Of a DNA stretch of 64,000 nucleotides, positions 34,020 to 43,958 are shown piece after piece (position 1 is the first letter of the stretch; every line of letters begins with the position of its first letter). Where the stretch lies: assembly GCF_000337495.1 (NCBI RefSeq), contig NZ_AOIS01000012.1:24492-88491 (forward strand), written 5' to 3'. Below the pieces are notes generated by a model that worked only from the letters and a program-made list of their open reading frames with translations, ran no database searches and was not told where the DNA came from. The translations under genes were made by a program, and so were the position numbers. The DNA comes from Haloterrigena salina JCM 13891. GTDB taxonomy: Archaea > Halobacteriota > Halobacteria > Halobacteriales > Natrialbaceae.

Positions 34020-35414
34020 TCAGCCGAACGGACCCATCCCGCCCATTCCGCCGCCGCCACCGCCGCCCTGCTGTTGCATCTGTTTCATCATGCGCTGCAT
34101 CTCCTGTTCGGAGCCCATGCCCTGGAACTGCTTGATCGTCTTCTCCATCATCTTGTACTGCTGGAGCAGTTCCCGGACCTCCTCTTCGGTGGTACCCGAG
34201 CCGCGGGCGATGCGCTCGATCTGGCTGGCGCCGATGGCCTTCGGATACTCCTTTTCGGCCTCGGTCATCGAGTCCATGATGACCGAGAACGTGCGCATCC
34301 GGTCCTGGGTGACGTCCATCGCGTCGTCGGGCAGCTGGTCTTTGATCCCGCCGCCGAAGCCGGGGATCATGTCCATCACCTGGTCCAGCGGCCCCATGTT
34401 GTTCATCGCCTCCATCTGCTTTTGCATGTCGTGGAGGGTGAACGAGCCCTGGAGCATGTCCTCGGGGTCCCAGTCGTCTTCCTCCATCTCGGTCTGCTCC
34501 ATGGCGCGCTCGACGCGCTCGGCGAGCTGGCCGAGATCGCCCATGCCGAGCAGCCGCGAGATGAAGCCGTCGGGCTCGAAGCGCTCGATGTCCTGGACCT
34601 CCTCGCCGGTCCCGAGGAAGGCGATCGACGAATCGGTCTGATCGACGGCGGTCAGGGCGCCGCCACCCTTCGCGGTCCCGTCGATCTTCGTGATGACGAC
34701 GCCGTCGATCCCGATCGACTCGTCGAACTGCTGGGCCTGATCCTTCGCGCCCTGCCCGATCGCCGCGTCCAGCACGAGCAGCGACGTGTCGGGGTCGGCG
34801 ACGTCCTCGATCTCTTCGATCTCGTCGATCAGTTCGTCCTCGAGCGCGTGGCGACCCGCGGTGTCCACGATGTGGACGTCCGCCTCGCTGGTCTCCTCGA
34901 GACCCTTGCGGGCGATTTCGACGGGATCGTCGTTGTCCGGGTTGCCGTAGAAGTCGACCTCCGCGCGCTGGGTCATCTCCTTTGCCTGCTCGTAGGCGCC
35001 GGGACGGAAGGTGTCGGTCTGGATCACGGCGGGCCGGAGTCCCTTCGTCGAGAACCACCAGGCCATCTTCGCAGCGGAGGTGGTCTTCCCGGATCCCTGT
35101 AGCCCGGCGAGGAGGATCGTCTGCTCTTCGAGGGGTAGTTCCGTCGAGTCGCCGATGAGGTCGACCAGTTCCTCGTAGACGATGCGGAGGACGAAGTCCC
35201 GCGCCGGCGTTCCGGCCGGCGGTTCCTCCTCTAGGGCGCGTTCCTTGATGTTGTCCGACAGCTCCATCACGAGCGAGACGTCGACGTCGGCGGAGAGCAA
35301 GGAGCGCTGGATCTCCTTGACGATCTCCTCGATGTCCTCCTCGCTGATGCGTGACTTCCCGCGGAGTTTATCGAGGGTGCCCCGCAGAGAACTCCCGAGA
35401 TCGTCGAGTACCAT
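34020..35414 (-). CDS. ffh: signal recognition particle 54 kDa protein
   Basis: 464-residue SRP GTPase. N domain (1-90), then the G domain with P-loop [16 protein letters not shown] near 107, DTAGR at about 187, and [13 protein letters not shown]. The methionine-rich M domain (about 300-440: [20 protein letters not shown]) binds 7S RNA and signal sequences. The end is a Gly/Met tail. It acts with FtsY, also encoded in this window at 57413-58960. Confidence 0.97.
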   Translation of the reverse strand: MVLDDLGSSLRGTLDKLRGKSRISEEDIEEIVKEIQRSLLSADVDVSLVMELSDNIKERALEEEPPAGTPARDFVLRIVYEELVDLIGDSTELPLEEQTILLAGLQGSGKTTSAAKMAWWFSTKGLRPAVIQTDTFRPGAYEQAKEMTQRAEVDFYGNPDNDDPVEIARKGLEETSEADVHIVDTAGRHALEDELIDEIEEIEDVADPDTSLLVLDAAIGQGAKDQAQQFDESIGIDGVVITKIDGTAKGGGALTAVDQTDSSIAFLGTGEEVQDIERFEPDGFISRLLGMGDLGQLAERVERAMEQTEMEEDDWDPEDMLQGSFTLHDMQKQMEAMNNMGPLDQVMDMIPGFGGGIKDQLPDDAMDVTQDRMRTFSVIMDSMTEAEKEYPKAIGASQIERIARGSGTTEEEVRELLQQYKMMEKTIKQFQGMGSEQEMQRMMKQMQQQGGGGGGGMGGMGPFG

Positions 35415-35565
35415 TTGCTCAGTCTACGGGGCGATGGCGTTAAAGGCTTTTTCTACTCCCCACGCCGCGGACGGAATCCAGAAGCGAGACCGCGGCCGGC
35501 GAAGCCGAACCCGAACCCGAAGCGGCGTCGGTGAGTATTTCACGCGACCCCAACTACTCCCGCGT

Positions 35566-35787
35566 ATGAGTTCCGACGCGGACGTAGACCCCTCGGAGTA
35601 CGAGGCGCTCGAGGACGCCGACGTCACGATGCGCGAAACCGAACACGGCCTCCACATCGCCGACGACGAGGTCACCGGCGTCTCGAGTCAGGGCCAGACG
35701 CCAGAGGAAGCCGTCCGGAACCTCGCGGAAGCGGTGCGATCCTACCGGGAGGCGACGGACGACGATACAGGCGACGATTGGCTGTAA
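35566..35787 (+). CDS. HicB-like small protein
   Basis: 73 residues with a HicB-type partial RNase H fold: EALEDADVTMRETEHGLHIADDEVTGVSSQGQTPEEAVRNLAEAVRSYREA. No DNA-binding domain and no HicA toxin gene lies on either side, so it is an orphan. In haloarchaea such stand-alone HicB proteins are frequent and may have roles outside toxin-antitoxin systems. Confidence 0.75.
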   Translation: MSSDADVDPSEYEALEDADVTMRETEHGLHIADDEVTGVSSQGQTPEEAVRNLAEAVRSYREATDDDTGDDWL

Positions 35788-35948
35788 GCGCGACAGTACC
35801 GGCCGAGAGGGTCGTCGGTAGAATAGTCGACCAACCGGGGTGGATCCCATAGCGACGACAAGAAGGGGCGTTCGCCGCGTACAGCAATTCTTTCGACAGA
35901 CGCACCAGAGTAACTACCTGGGCAAGCGGTGAACAGGCCTACTGTCGC

Positions 35949-36503
35949 ATGGACCAGACACGATCCGATTCACCGCGCGGAAGCGACTCGACGACCGACT
36001 CGGGGATGGCTCGACGCCGCGTACTTCGAGGCGGAACGGGGCTGGCGGCGACGGCCCTCGGTATCGCGACGCTCGGCGGCCAGGCCGCCGCGCACTTCCC
36101 GACCGATCTCGAGATCGACGTCAAGCCGGGCACCGAGCGAGCGCCGATCAACCCGAACAGTTGCGGCGTGATCCCGGTCGCCGTCCTGCGGACCGACGAG
36201 TTCGATCCAACGAGCGAGGATGTCCGGTACCGGTTCGGCGCACCCGACGTCGTAGAAGGCGGCGACGGCGCGCGACCGATGCACGGCGGCCACGCGGTCG
36301 ACATGAACGGCGACGGACGGGACGATCTCCTGTTGCTGTTCCCGGCCCCCGACGCCGGGTTCGACGGCGACGAATCGACCGCCCGCCTCGAGTGGGAGCG
36401 AAGCGAGGACGGCGCGCACGGACTCGCGGGAACGGCGCCGATCAGGATCGTCGGCCGACGCGGCCGAAAACAGGGGCGAGGGCACGCCAGTAGCTCGCAG
36501 TAA
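35949..36503 (+). CDS. Tat-exported protein with extracellular domain
   Basis: 184 residues. Tat signal MARRRVLRGGTGLAATALGIATL follows ~19 hydrophilic residues. The mature part has DVKPGTERAPINPNSCGVIPVAVLRT, a motif found in many secreted bacterial and archaeal proteins, and a calcium-loop-like DMNGDGRDDLLLLF. Probably secreted, and calcium-stabilised. Function unknown. Confidence 0.75.
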   Translation: MDQTRSDSPRGSDSTTDSGMARRRVLRGGTGLAATALGIATLGGQAAAHFPTDLEIDVKPGTERAPINPNSCGVIPVAVLRTDEFDPTSEDVRYRFGAPDVVEGGDGARPMHGGHAVDMNGDGRDDLLLLFPAPDAGFDGDESTARLEWERSEDGAHGLAGTAPIRIVGRRGRKQGRGHASSSQ

Positions 36504-36643
36504 CGACGACCGCCGGAAGCCCGCGGTGACGACGCGTCCCGCACGCGGGCATAACCATCTGGTAATACGGTTTCTTTATTCAGTGTGGTTCGTGAAATTC
36601 GTGTTCAGTATCGGAGAACGAGTTAGCGGTTAGCCTGTAGTGC

Positions 36644-37036
36644 TTACCGGGTATGAAGGTAGATGGCGACGCGAAGTGGGATGAACGTGAGAAATGTCGT
36701 TAACATCGTGAGTACCGTCCATGTGGGGGCGATAGTGAGTCCAAGTTGGCCGCCCATGATGAGCGCGAACAGTCCGGCAAAACGGATGCGGAAATCCGCC
36801 CAGAGTCGCTGGAGGCGCTCACTAACGAACAAGCCGTACATCACAGCGACACCGAGAATTACACCGAGGGTTGTCGCGCCAGCAAGTCGTGGTGGCGTAA
36901 TCGAGACGGTGATCGAGAACGGCTCCCAGTACGCGAGGGCGGCAAGCACGATAACCGCTAGCCCTGTCCAGAGGGAATCATAGTAGACGCCAGTCCGGGA
37001 ATCCGGCTCACCCCACTCCATCGGAATCACTGACAT
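36644..37036 (-). CDS. four-helix membrane protein in lower-GC DNA
   Basis: 130 residues with four hydrophobic segments (TGLAVIVLAALAYWEPF, GATTLGVILGVAVMYGLF, FAGLFALIMGGQLGLTIA, TVLTMLTTFLTFIPLRVAI). The base composition is AT-richer than in neighbouring genes, suggesting recent acquisition. Start is ATG 37036; the TTG three bases upstream is less likely. No family recognised. Confidence 0.6.
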   Translation of the reverse strand: MSVIPMEWGEPDSRTGVYYDSLWTGLAVIVLAALAYWEPFSITVSITPPRLAGATTLGVILGVAVMYGLFVSERLQRLWADFRIRFAGLFALIMGGQLGLTIAPTWTVLTMLTTFLTFIPLRVAIYLHTR

Positions 37037-37445
37037 CAACTAGAACAAAATGCCCCACAATGATAAGTATTCGACCATGTTCGCAGTTCCGTCGGCACCC
37101 GGGATCAGGGCGTTTGACGGTGCAAATGAAATCTAATTAGATTACACTCTCAGGTTGAAATATCGAGGTATAAGACCTGTACTTAGTGAATCACCCAATT
37201 CAGTTCAGACGGAGTTCTAAATGAAGAAACCGCGCTACGATCTACTGATACGCTCCCGGACCGCTCCGGAAAGCACGAACGCACACCGGAACCGGCTCGT
37301 GCCCGTGCTGCGGGCGATCGTCCGCGAACTCACGGTCGAGGGCGCGACGTTCGCGGCCGGTTCGATCGCGCACGACGGCTCCGAGGGACGGAGCCCTCGA
37401 GTCGCAGGGCTCGGTTTTACGCCCGCATCCGTGGTCGACGCACGT
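37037..37445. other. intergenic region before the disulfide oxidoreductase
   Basis: No gene recognised. The left half (to about 37220) is AT-rich. The right half is GC-rich and in frame with the oxidoreductase, but does not resemble the family, so it is left out of that gene. Confidence 0.35.
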
Positions 37446-38879
37446 ATGGACGAGTACGATCTGGTCGTGATCGGCGGCGGTTCGGGCAGTCAGGTCGCGA
37501 CGGCGGCCGCCGAACGGGGCCTCGAGGCGGCCGTGATCGAGCGCGGCCCGCTCGGCGGCGCCTGCATCACGCGGGGCTGTGTCCCCTCGAAGGCGCTGAT
37601 CCACCGCGCCGATATCGCGGAGTCGGCCCGCCGCGCCGAGTCGTTCGGCGTCGACGCCGCGCTCGAGGGCATCGACTACGGCGAGATGACTGCGGCGATC
37701 CACGACACGGTCTACGAGAAGGCCGACCGCCAGGAAGCGAGCCTCGAGGACGCCGAGAACGTCGCGCTCTACCGCGGCGAGGGCCGGTTCGTCGACGAGC
37801 GGACGCTCGAGGTCGATCTGAACGACGGCGGCGACGCCGAGGTCCGGGGCGACGACGTCGTCCTCGCGGTCGGGAGTCGGCCGATAGTCCCGCCGATCGA
37901 CGGCCTCGAGGACGCGGATTTCCTCACGAGCGACGACGCGCTCTTCCTGGACGAACGGCCCGATTCGCTGGTCGTCGTCGGCGGTGGCTACATCGGCGCC
38001 GAACTGGGCTACTTCTTCGCCGCGGTAGGAACGGACGTCTCGATCGTCGGGCGCAGCGAGCGACTCGTCCCGCGGGAGGACGAGGCGGTCGGCGAGGTCG
38101 TGACGGAGTCGCTCGAGCGCTACTGCGACGTCTACACCGGCTACGAGGCGGCCGAAATCGGGGAGAACGATTCGGGCGTCGTCGTGACCGCCGAACCGAG
38201 CGAGGACGACACCGACGGCGACGGCGTCGACCTCGAGGCCGACGACCTGCTGCTCGCGACGGGGCGGCGCCCGAACACGGACACACTGAACCTCGAGGCG
38301 ACCGGCGTCGAGACCGACGACGGCGAGTACGTCGTCGTCGACGATCGGCTCGAGACGTCCTGCGACGGCGTCTGGGCGCTGGGCGATATCGTCGGCGAGC
38401 AGCCGTTCAAACACGCGGCGGACTACGAGGCGAAGACCGTTTCGGCGAACCTCCTCGAAGACGCCGACCGGGCGGTCGATTACGGCGCGATGCCCCACGC
38501 CGTCTTCACCGAGCCGCAGGTCGCCAGCGTGGGGCGAACGGAGGGCGAACTCGAGGACGACGGTCGGGAGTACGAGTCGACGACGGTTCCCTTCGACGCC
38601 GCGCCGCTGGGGATGATTATGAACGCCGACGACGGGTTCGTAAAGGTGCTCGCGGCGCCCGACGGCGAGATTCTGGGCTGTCACATCGTCGGCCCGCAGG
38701 CCTCGACGCTGATCCAGGAGATCGTCACCGCGATGGACGGCGGGGGAACCGTCGACGACGTCGCCGAGCCCGTTCACGTCCACCCGGCGCTCTCCGAGGT
38801 CGTCTACGCCGCGTTCGACGACCTGTCCTCGAGTGAGTTCTCGACGGCGCCGGACTGGCGGGACGTCGGTGACGGGTAG
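37446..38879 (+). CDS. pyridine nucleotide-disulfide oxidoreductase (candidate bis-gamma-glutamylcystine reductase)
   Basis: 477-residue class I flavoprotein disulfide reductase. FAD motif VVIGGGSGSQVATAAAERG, redox-active disulfide in GGACITRGCVPSKALIH, NAD(P) motif VVVGGGYIGAELGYFFAAVG, and the interface base in VHVHPALSEVVYAAF. It is not beside a 2-oxoacid dehydrogenase operon, which argues against lipoamide dehydrogenase. With gshA in the same region, a reductase for the oxidised gamma-glutamylcysteine pool is a plausible role, but mercuric or lipoamide reductase-like activity cannot be excluded. Start ATG 37446. Confidence 0.8.
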   Translation: MDEYDLVVIGGGSGSQVATAAAERGLEAAVIERGPLGGACITRGCVPSKALIHRADIAESARRAESFGVDAALEGIDYGEMTAAIHDTVYEKADRQEASLEDAENVALYRGEGRFVDERTLEVDLNDGGDAEVRGDDVVLAVGSRPIVPPIDGLEDADFLTSDDALFLDERPDSLVVVGGGYIGAELGYFFAAVGTDVSIVGRSERLVPREDEAVGEVVTESLERYCDVYTGYEAAEIGENDSGVVVTAEPSEDDTDGDGVDLEADDLLLATGRRPNTDTLNLEATGVETDDGEYVVVDDRLETSCDGVWALGDIVGEQPFKHAADYEAKTVSANLLEDADRAVDYGAMPHAVFTEPQVASVGRTEGELEDDGREYESTTVPFDAAPLGMIMNADDGFVKVLAAPDGEILGCHIVGPQASTLIQEIVTAMDGGGTVDDVAEPVHVHPALSEVVYAAFDDLSSSEFSTAPDWRDVGDG

Positions 38880-38910
38880 CTTATACGGGATAATCGCGTT
38901 CTAGCCACAG

Positions 38911-40473
38911 ATGGGCGACCGATCAGAACCGACGGAACCGCGCGACGGCGACGCGTCCGCCGCCTACGAGCGGATCGCTGACGCCGTGTTCGCACTCGAC
39001 GACGAGTGGCGGTTCACCTTTCTGAACGACCGAGCCGAGCGACTGCTCGAGCGGTCCGAGAGCGAACTGCTCGGGGCGGTCGTCTGGGACGACTACGCCG
39101 ACGCGTTCGAGTCGTCCCGACGAGCGTTCGAGCGCTCGTTCGAGACGCAGGAACCGGTCTCCTTCGACGCGTTCTCCCGGCCCTTCGACGCGAGGCTCGA
39201 GGGTCGCGTCCACCCCTCGGAGACGGGGATCACGGTCTGCGTGCGCGAGGTGAGCGACCGCAACGGTCGAGAGAGAGGAACCCGGGAGCGCGAGCGTGCG
39301 CTCAGGGACGCCTACGAGGTCATCGCGGATCCGGATCGACCGTTCGACGACCAGCTCGAGGCGCTGCTGGGCGTCGTTCGACGGACGATCGGCACGGAGT
39401 ACGCGGCGCTGTCGTGCGTCCACGAAGACGCCAACGAATACATCTTCGAGGTCGTCGACGCGCCCGACGGCGATCTCGAGGCGGGAGACACCGCCCCGCT
39501 CGAGGCAACCAACTGCGAACGAGTCGTCAGGACCGAGCGAACGCTCGTCCTCGAGGACGTCGACGAAGACGCGCCGGAACTGGCCGATCGCGCGGGCAAC
39601 GCCGAGTGGGGGATCTCCTGTTATCTCGGCACGCCGGTCACCGTCGACGGCGAGGTCTACGGGACGTTCTGCTTCTACGATCTGGACGCCAGAACCGAGG
39701 AGTTCTCCGACTGGGAGGTCACCTTCGTCGAGCTGCTCGGTAACTGGGTGAGCGCCGAACTCGAGCGCCGCCGGTACGAGCGGGAACTCGAGGAATCGAA
39801 CGAGCGGCTCGAACAGTTCGCCTACACCGCCAGCCACGACCTGCAGGAACCGCTCCGGATGGTCACGAACTACCTGTCGCTGATCGATCGACGGTACGGT
39901 GACGACCTCGATGACGACGCCGAGGAGTTCATCGAGTTCGCCGTCGACGGCGCCGAGCGCATGCGCAACATGATTGACGGATTGCTCGCGTACTCCCGCG
40001 TCGAAACGCGAGGGGACCCCTTCCAACCGGTCGACCTCGACGCCGTCCTCGAGGACGTGCGGAGCGATCTGGAGCTCAGGTTCGAGGAGACCGACGCGGT
40101 GATCTCGAGCGAGTCGCTGCCCCGCGTCGAGGGAGATCCCGGCCAGTTGCGGCAGGTGTTCCAGAATCTCCTCTCGAACGCCGTCGAGTACAGCGACGGT
40201 CCGCCGCGAGTTCAGATTAGTGCCGAGCGTCGCGGCGACATGTGGGAGCTTTCGGTCAGCGACGAGGGCATCGGCATCGATCCCGACGATCAGGAGCGGA
40301 TCTTCGAGGTGTTCGAACGCCTGCACAGCCACGAAGAGCACGACGGGACGGGGATCGGCCTGGCGCTCTGTCGACGCATCGTCGAGCGCCACGGCGGCGA
40401 GATCCGGGTCGACGCCGACCCCGACGAAGGGGCGACGTTCCGGTTCACGCTCCCGGCGGCTCGAGACCTGTGA
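38911..40473 (+). CDS. soluble sensor histidine kinase with PAS and GAF domains
   Basis: 520 residues, no transmembrane segment. PAS domain about 17-125 (IADAVFALDDEWRFTFLNDRAERLL), GAF domain about 145-285 (VRRTIGTEYAALSCVHEDAN, LGTPVTVDGEVYGTFCFYD), HisKA with phospho-acceptor His309 in YTASHDLQEPLRMV, and an ATPase domain with N box FQNLLSNAVEYS, G1 SDEGIGIDP, G2 GTGIGLAL. A TATA-like TTATACGG lies about 29 nt upstream. No receiver-domain gene is adjacent. The stimulus is unknown. Confidence 0.9.
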   Translation: MGDRSEPTEPRDGDASAAYERIADAVFALDDEWRFTFLNDRAERLLERSESELLGAVVWDDYADAFESSRRAFERSFETQEPVSFDAFSRPFDARLEGRVHPSETGITVCVREVSDRNGRERGTRERERALRDAYEVIADPDRPFDDQLEALLGVVRRTIGTEYAALSCVHEDANEYIFEVVDAPDGDLEAGDTAPLEATNCERVVRTERTLVLEDVDEDAPELADRAGNAEWGISCYLGTPVTVDGEVYGTFCFYDLDARTEEFSDWEVTFVELLGNWVSAELERRRYERELEESNERLEQFAYTASHDLQEPLRMVTNYLSLIDRRYGDDLDDDAEEFIEFAVDGAERMRNMIDGLLAYSRVETRGDPFQPVDLDAVLEDVRSDLELRFEETDAVISSESLPRVEGDPGQLRQVFQNLLSNAVEYSDGPPRVQISAERRGDMWELSVSDEGIGIDPDDQERIFEVFERLHSHEEHDGTGIGLALCRRIVERHGGEIRVDADPDEGATFRFTLPAARDL

Positions 40474-40533
40474 CCGCCGCGGCTCGAGCCGAACGGCGCA
40501 GCGACGGGGATGACGGGCGACGCGACGACGGTG

Positions 40534-42402
40534 TCAGACAACCGCGTTCTGCTCGTCGATGAAGGAGTGGTACCACGCGACGTAAGTGAGAATCATCCAG
40601 AGCGTCCGGCCGACCGACTCCTCGCCGCGGCGGTGGGCGTCCCGGAGCGCCGTGGCCCGGCTCGCGTCGACGTACGGCGTCTGTCGGAGTTTCTCCCGCG
40701 TGAACCAGGTCTCGATCGAGTCGTGTTCCTCCTCGAACCAGTCCTCGACGGGCGGGCGCATCCCCATCTTCTCGCGCTCGAGGATCTGATCAGGGAGGAG
40801 GTCGCTGACGGCGGTTTTGAGTACCCGCTTGACGTCGTCGTCGTTGACCTTGAGCTCGGCCGGCAGCGAGTGGGCGAACTCGACCATCTCCGTCGAGAGG
40901 AAGGGGACGCGAAGCTCGAGCGACTGGGCCATGCTCATGTGGTCGGCTTTGTAGAGGTGGTAGTCGGGCAGCGTGTAGCCCGTCTCGTAGGTCGACATGT
41001 GCTGCTCTAAGGACGGATCCGCGACCTCCGCGGTGACCTCGCCGACGTTCGCCCGCAGGCCGGAGGTCGCGGCGGACTCCCCCGTCCGGAGGAACTCGTC
41101 CGGTTCGGGTCGGAAGGTCGTGAAGCCACAGACGTGGTTGAGCAGCATCTCCTCGTTGTTCTTCAGCCCGGAGAAGTACCGGAGGTGTTTGTTTCCGACC
41201 GGCGCCACCTGCGCGACGGCACCGGCGACGTCGTGGGTGAACTCCGGCATGAAGTCGACCTTGCGCTTGTGTTCGGGGACGTGCTGGTACCACGGGTAGC
41301 CCGCGAACAGTTCGTCGGCGCCCTCGCCGGCCAGCGCGACCTTGACGTCCTGGCTGGCCCGCTCGGAGAGGGCGAACATCGGCAGCATCTGCAGGTGGCC
41401 CGTCGGCTCGCCGAGGTACTGCATCATCTCGCCGAACAGGTCCATCGACGAGAGGTCGATGGGGACTTCGGTGTGGTCGGTGCCGAAGTGGTCCGCGACG
41501 AGCCGCGCCTCGTCGCTCTCGTCGAGGCGGTCGTCGGTAAACGAAACGGAGTAGGTCTTCAGGGGCTCGTCCTTCAGTTGCGAGGCGATCCCGGTGACGG
41601 CGGAGGAGTCCAGCCCGCCCGAGAGGAACGCCCCGACCGGCACGTCCGCCATCAGGCGCTTCTCGACGGAGCGTTCGAACAGGGTCCGAAGTCGGTCGGC
41701 CGCCGCCGCCATCGACGTCGTCCGCGTCCCGGTCTCGAGGTCGAGCAGGTCCCAGTACGTTCGCGTCTCGACGCCGTCGTCGGTGATCGTCACCGACTGC
41801 CCCGGCTCGACCTTCCAGACGTCCTCCAGCAGGGTCTGGGGCGCCGGCGTGTACTCGAGCGAGAAGTGGTTGTAGACGGCCGCGGGATCGATCGTCCGGT
41901 CGACGCCGCCGATCAGCAGCGCCGGGAGTTCGCTCCCCCAGACGTACCCCCGGTCGTTCGTCCCGAAGTACAGCGGCTTGATGCCGAACCGGTCGCGGGC
42001 GAGGAAGACGGTCTCCGCCTCGCGGTCCCAGATGGAGAACGCGAACATGCCCTCGAGATGGGAGACCATCTCCTCGCCGTACTCCTCCCAGAGGTGGACC
42101 AACACTTCGGTGTCGCACTCGCTCTCGAACCGATGGCCCTCGCGGGAGAGTCGATCGCGCAACTCGCCGTGGTTGTAGATCTCGCCGTTGAAGACCACGC
42201 CGACCGTCTCGTCCTCGTTCCACTTCGGTTGGGAGCCGCCCTCGAGGTCGACGATCGAGAGGCGGCGCGCCCCCATCATGAGCCCCGCGTCGCGGTCGAG
42301 GTACGACCCCTCCTCGTCGGGGCCGCGATGTTCGATCCAATCGAGCATCGACGAGAGCGTCTCGTCGTGGGTCCACCCGTACGCACCAACGATGCCGCAC
42401 AT
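40534..42402 (-). CDS. asnB: glutamine-hydrolysing asparagine synthase
   Basis: 622 residues. The N-terminal Ntn amidotransferase begins MCGIVGAYGW, with Cys2 as nucleophile after Met removal, and contains HRGPDEEG and FNGEIYNH. The synthase domain starts near 220 with the PP-loop FLSGGLDSSAVTG. It makes asparagine from aspartate, glutamine and ATP; related proteins also modify sugars or lipids, so the product is inferred. Monocistronic. Confidence 0.92.
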   Translation of the reverse strand: MCGIVGAYGWTHDETLSSMLDWIEHRGPDEEGSYLDRDAGLMMGARRLSIVDLEGGSQPKWNEDETVGVVFNGEIYNHGELRDRLSREGHRFESECDTEVLVHLWEEYGEEMVSHLEGMFAFSIWDREAETVFLARDRFGIKPLYFGTNDRGYVWGSELPALLIGGVDRTIDPAAVYNHFSLEYTPAPQTLLEDVWKVEPGQSVTITDDGVETRTYWDLLDLETGTRTTSMAAAADRLRTLFERSVEKRLMADVPVGAFLSGGLDSSAVTGIASQLKDEPLKTYSVSFTDDRLDESDEARLVADHFGTDHTEVPIDLSSMDLFGEMMQYLGEPTGHLQMLPMFALSERASQDVKVALAGEGADELFAGYPWYQHVPEHKRKVDFMPEFTHDVAGAVAQVAPVGNKHLRYFSGLKNNEEMLLNHVCGFTTFRPEPDEFLRTGESAATSGLRANVGEVTAEVADPSLEQHMSTYETGYTLPDYHLYKADHMSMAQSLELRVPFLSTEMVEFAHSLPAELKVNDDDVKRVLKTAVSDLLPDQILEREKMGMRPPVEDWFEEEHDSIETWFTREKLRQTPYVDASRATALRDAHRRGEESVGRTLWMILTYVAWYHSFIDEQNAVV

Positions 42403-42879
42403 ACCCGATCAACCGAGAATATCGGCCCTTGTAATAGAGGCCTTGCAGCCCGGTAAGCGGCCCGTTACTGTTGGGAGATCTACAATAACCGCATTCGAGG
42501 CGAGTATCGCGATAGTCGACCGGTTTCGTCCATAGCGCTAACCGGACGAATCAACGAGTACATAGTCGGAGCGAACGGTACCGTATGCCGCACCTAGAAC
42601 GGGCCGTCGGACAGGCGGCAGCAGTCGGCCCAACGCGAACGGAATCCGCTGATCGATTCGACTCGAGCGTTTCTCGAGGCTCGCATCGGTCTCGGCTTCG
42701 CCGCGCTCCGTCTCGAGGGTTCGCTCACTTCGTTCGCTCAACCTCGCCCGTTTCGCGGCTCCCTATTGGTCACCGCTCCACTACGCGGTCGACGAGTGAG
42801 CATAGCGAACGAGTCGACCGCGCCGCGCTCCACGGCTCACTCTGTTCGCCGTTCCACCTCGAGGCCTCATTCGCTCCGC
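42403..42879. other. intergenic region with low-complexity and hairpin DNA
   Basis: No gene recognised. The right part has many TCGCTCACTTCGTTCGCTC-type short repeats. A 10-bp stem, CGCGGTCGAC (42784-42793) with GTCGACCGCG (42813-42822) and a 19-nt loop, lies downstream of the sulfurtransferase gene that ends at 42880 and may terminate it. Confidence 0.4.
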
Positions 42880-43677
42880 TCACTCGGCCTCGCCGCTCTC
42901 TACCTCCCCGTCGTTCGCCACCCACTCCGTCAGACTCCCCTCGTAGAAGGCGACGTCCTCGTACCCCAGCGCGCGCAGGACGACGTAGGTGTGGCTGATC
43001 CGCCGGGCGGTGTTGCAGTAGAGCACGATCTCGCGGTCGGGCGTGATTCCGTACTCGGCCAGCAGGTCCTCGAGTTCGGCCGCGGGTTTCAACCGGCGCG
43101 TCTCGTCGTCGACGACCTCGCGCCAGTCGAACCGGACCGCGCCGGGCAGGCGGGCCTCCTCGAACTCGTGGGCCTCGCGCGTGTCGACGAACAGCGCGCC
43201 GTGCTCGAGGGCCGCCTCGACGGCGTCGTAATCGACCAGCGGGCTCTCCTCGGGCGCCAGCGGATCGGGGTCGTACTCGGTCGACTCGACGTCGGGGGTC
43301 TCGCTCGAGGTCTCGTACTCCTGGTTCCAGGCGCTGTAGTCGCCGTCGAGCAGGCGCACGTCGTCGTGGCCGTACTCGAGGGCCGTGAGCACGAACCGGG
43401 CGGCGAAGACGCCGTGGGTGTCGTCGTAGGCGACGATCGTGTCCTCGGGCGTGATGCCGGCCTCGGAAAGGAGGTCGGCGAAGGCCTCGGCGCCGGGGAG
43501 GGTCCCGCGGTCGACATCGCTCTCGTCGCGGTAGCTGTCGAACGGGATGCTGACGGCACCGGGAATGTGACCGATGCCGTCGTACTCCCAGGCGTCCCTG
43601 ACGTCGACGATGCGTACCTGCGAATCCTCCCGGTGCGCTGCGAGCCAGTCCGGCGTGACGACGACGGAGTCGTTCAT
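42880..43677 (-). CDS. two-domain sulfurtransferase (rhodanese)
   Basis: 265 residues with tandem rhodanese domains: an inactive N-terminal domain (VRIVDVRDAWEYDGIGHIPGAV) and an active C-terminal one with catalytic Cys in VLYCNTARRISHTY. Transfers sulfane sulfur, typically thiosulfate:cyanide or 3-mercaptopyruvate type. Start at ATG 43677. Divergent from a second tandem rhodanese gene across a 281-bp gap. Confidence 0.9.
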   Translation of the reverse strand: MNDSVVVTPDWLAAHREDSQVRIVDVRDAWEYDGIGHIPGAVSIPFDSYRDESDVDRGTLPGAEAFADLLSEAGITPEDTIVAYDDTHGVFAARFVLTALEYGHDDVRLLDGDYSAWNQEYETSSETPDVESTEYDPDPLAPEESPLVDYDAVEAALEHGALFVDTREAHEFEEARLPGAVRFDWREVVDDETRRLKPAAELEDLLAEYGITPDREIVLYCNTARRISHTYVVLRALGYEDVAFYEGSLTEWVANDGEVESGEAE

Positions 43678-43958
43678 TACGCGGTCACTAGGAGTGAAGC
43701 TCCGAGAACGCACCGGTTTGGACGTGAACGACAGGATACCGGGACAGTGGCAACTATTGCTGGTGTCAGCCGACGAAACGTATCGCTAACCTGGATTATT
43801 CGCCGAAAATACCGCCGCTCAGCTTCTTTCAACAGCTGTGAACGGAGACGAACGGCGCGGGCGCGCAAAGTTGTGGCAAGTATTTCCTCCAGAGTCGATC
43901 GGTGTCCGAATTGACCGGTTAAGTAGTCCCTTTGTGTGTCGCCGTTGAACGGGCGTGT

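Noticed and set aside
42538..42741. 67-residue frame before the sulfurtransferase
   Set aside because: Starts with SERSERTLE-type low complexity created by short DNA repeats.
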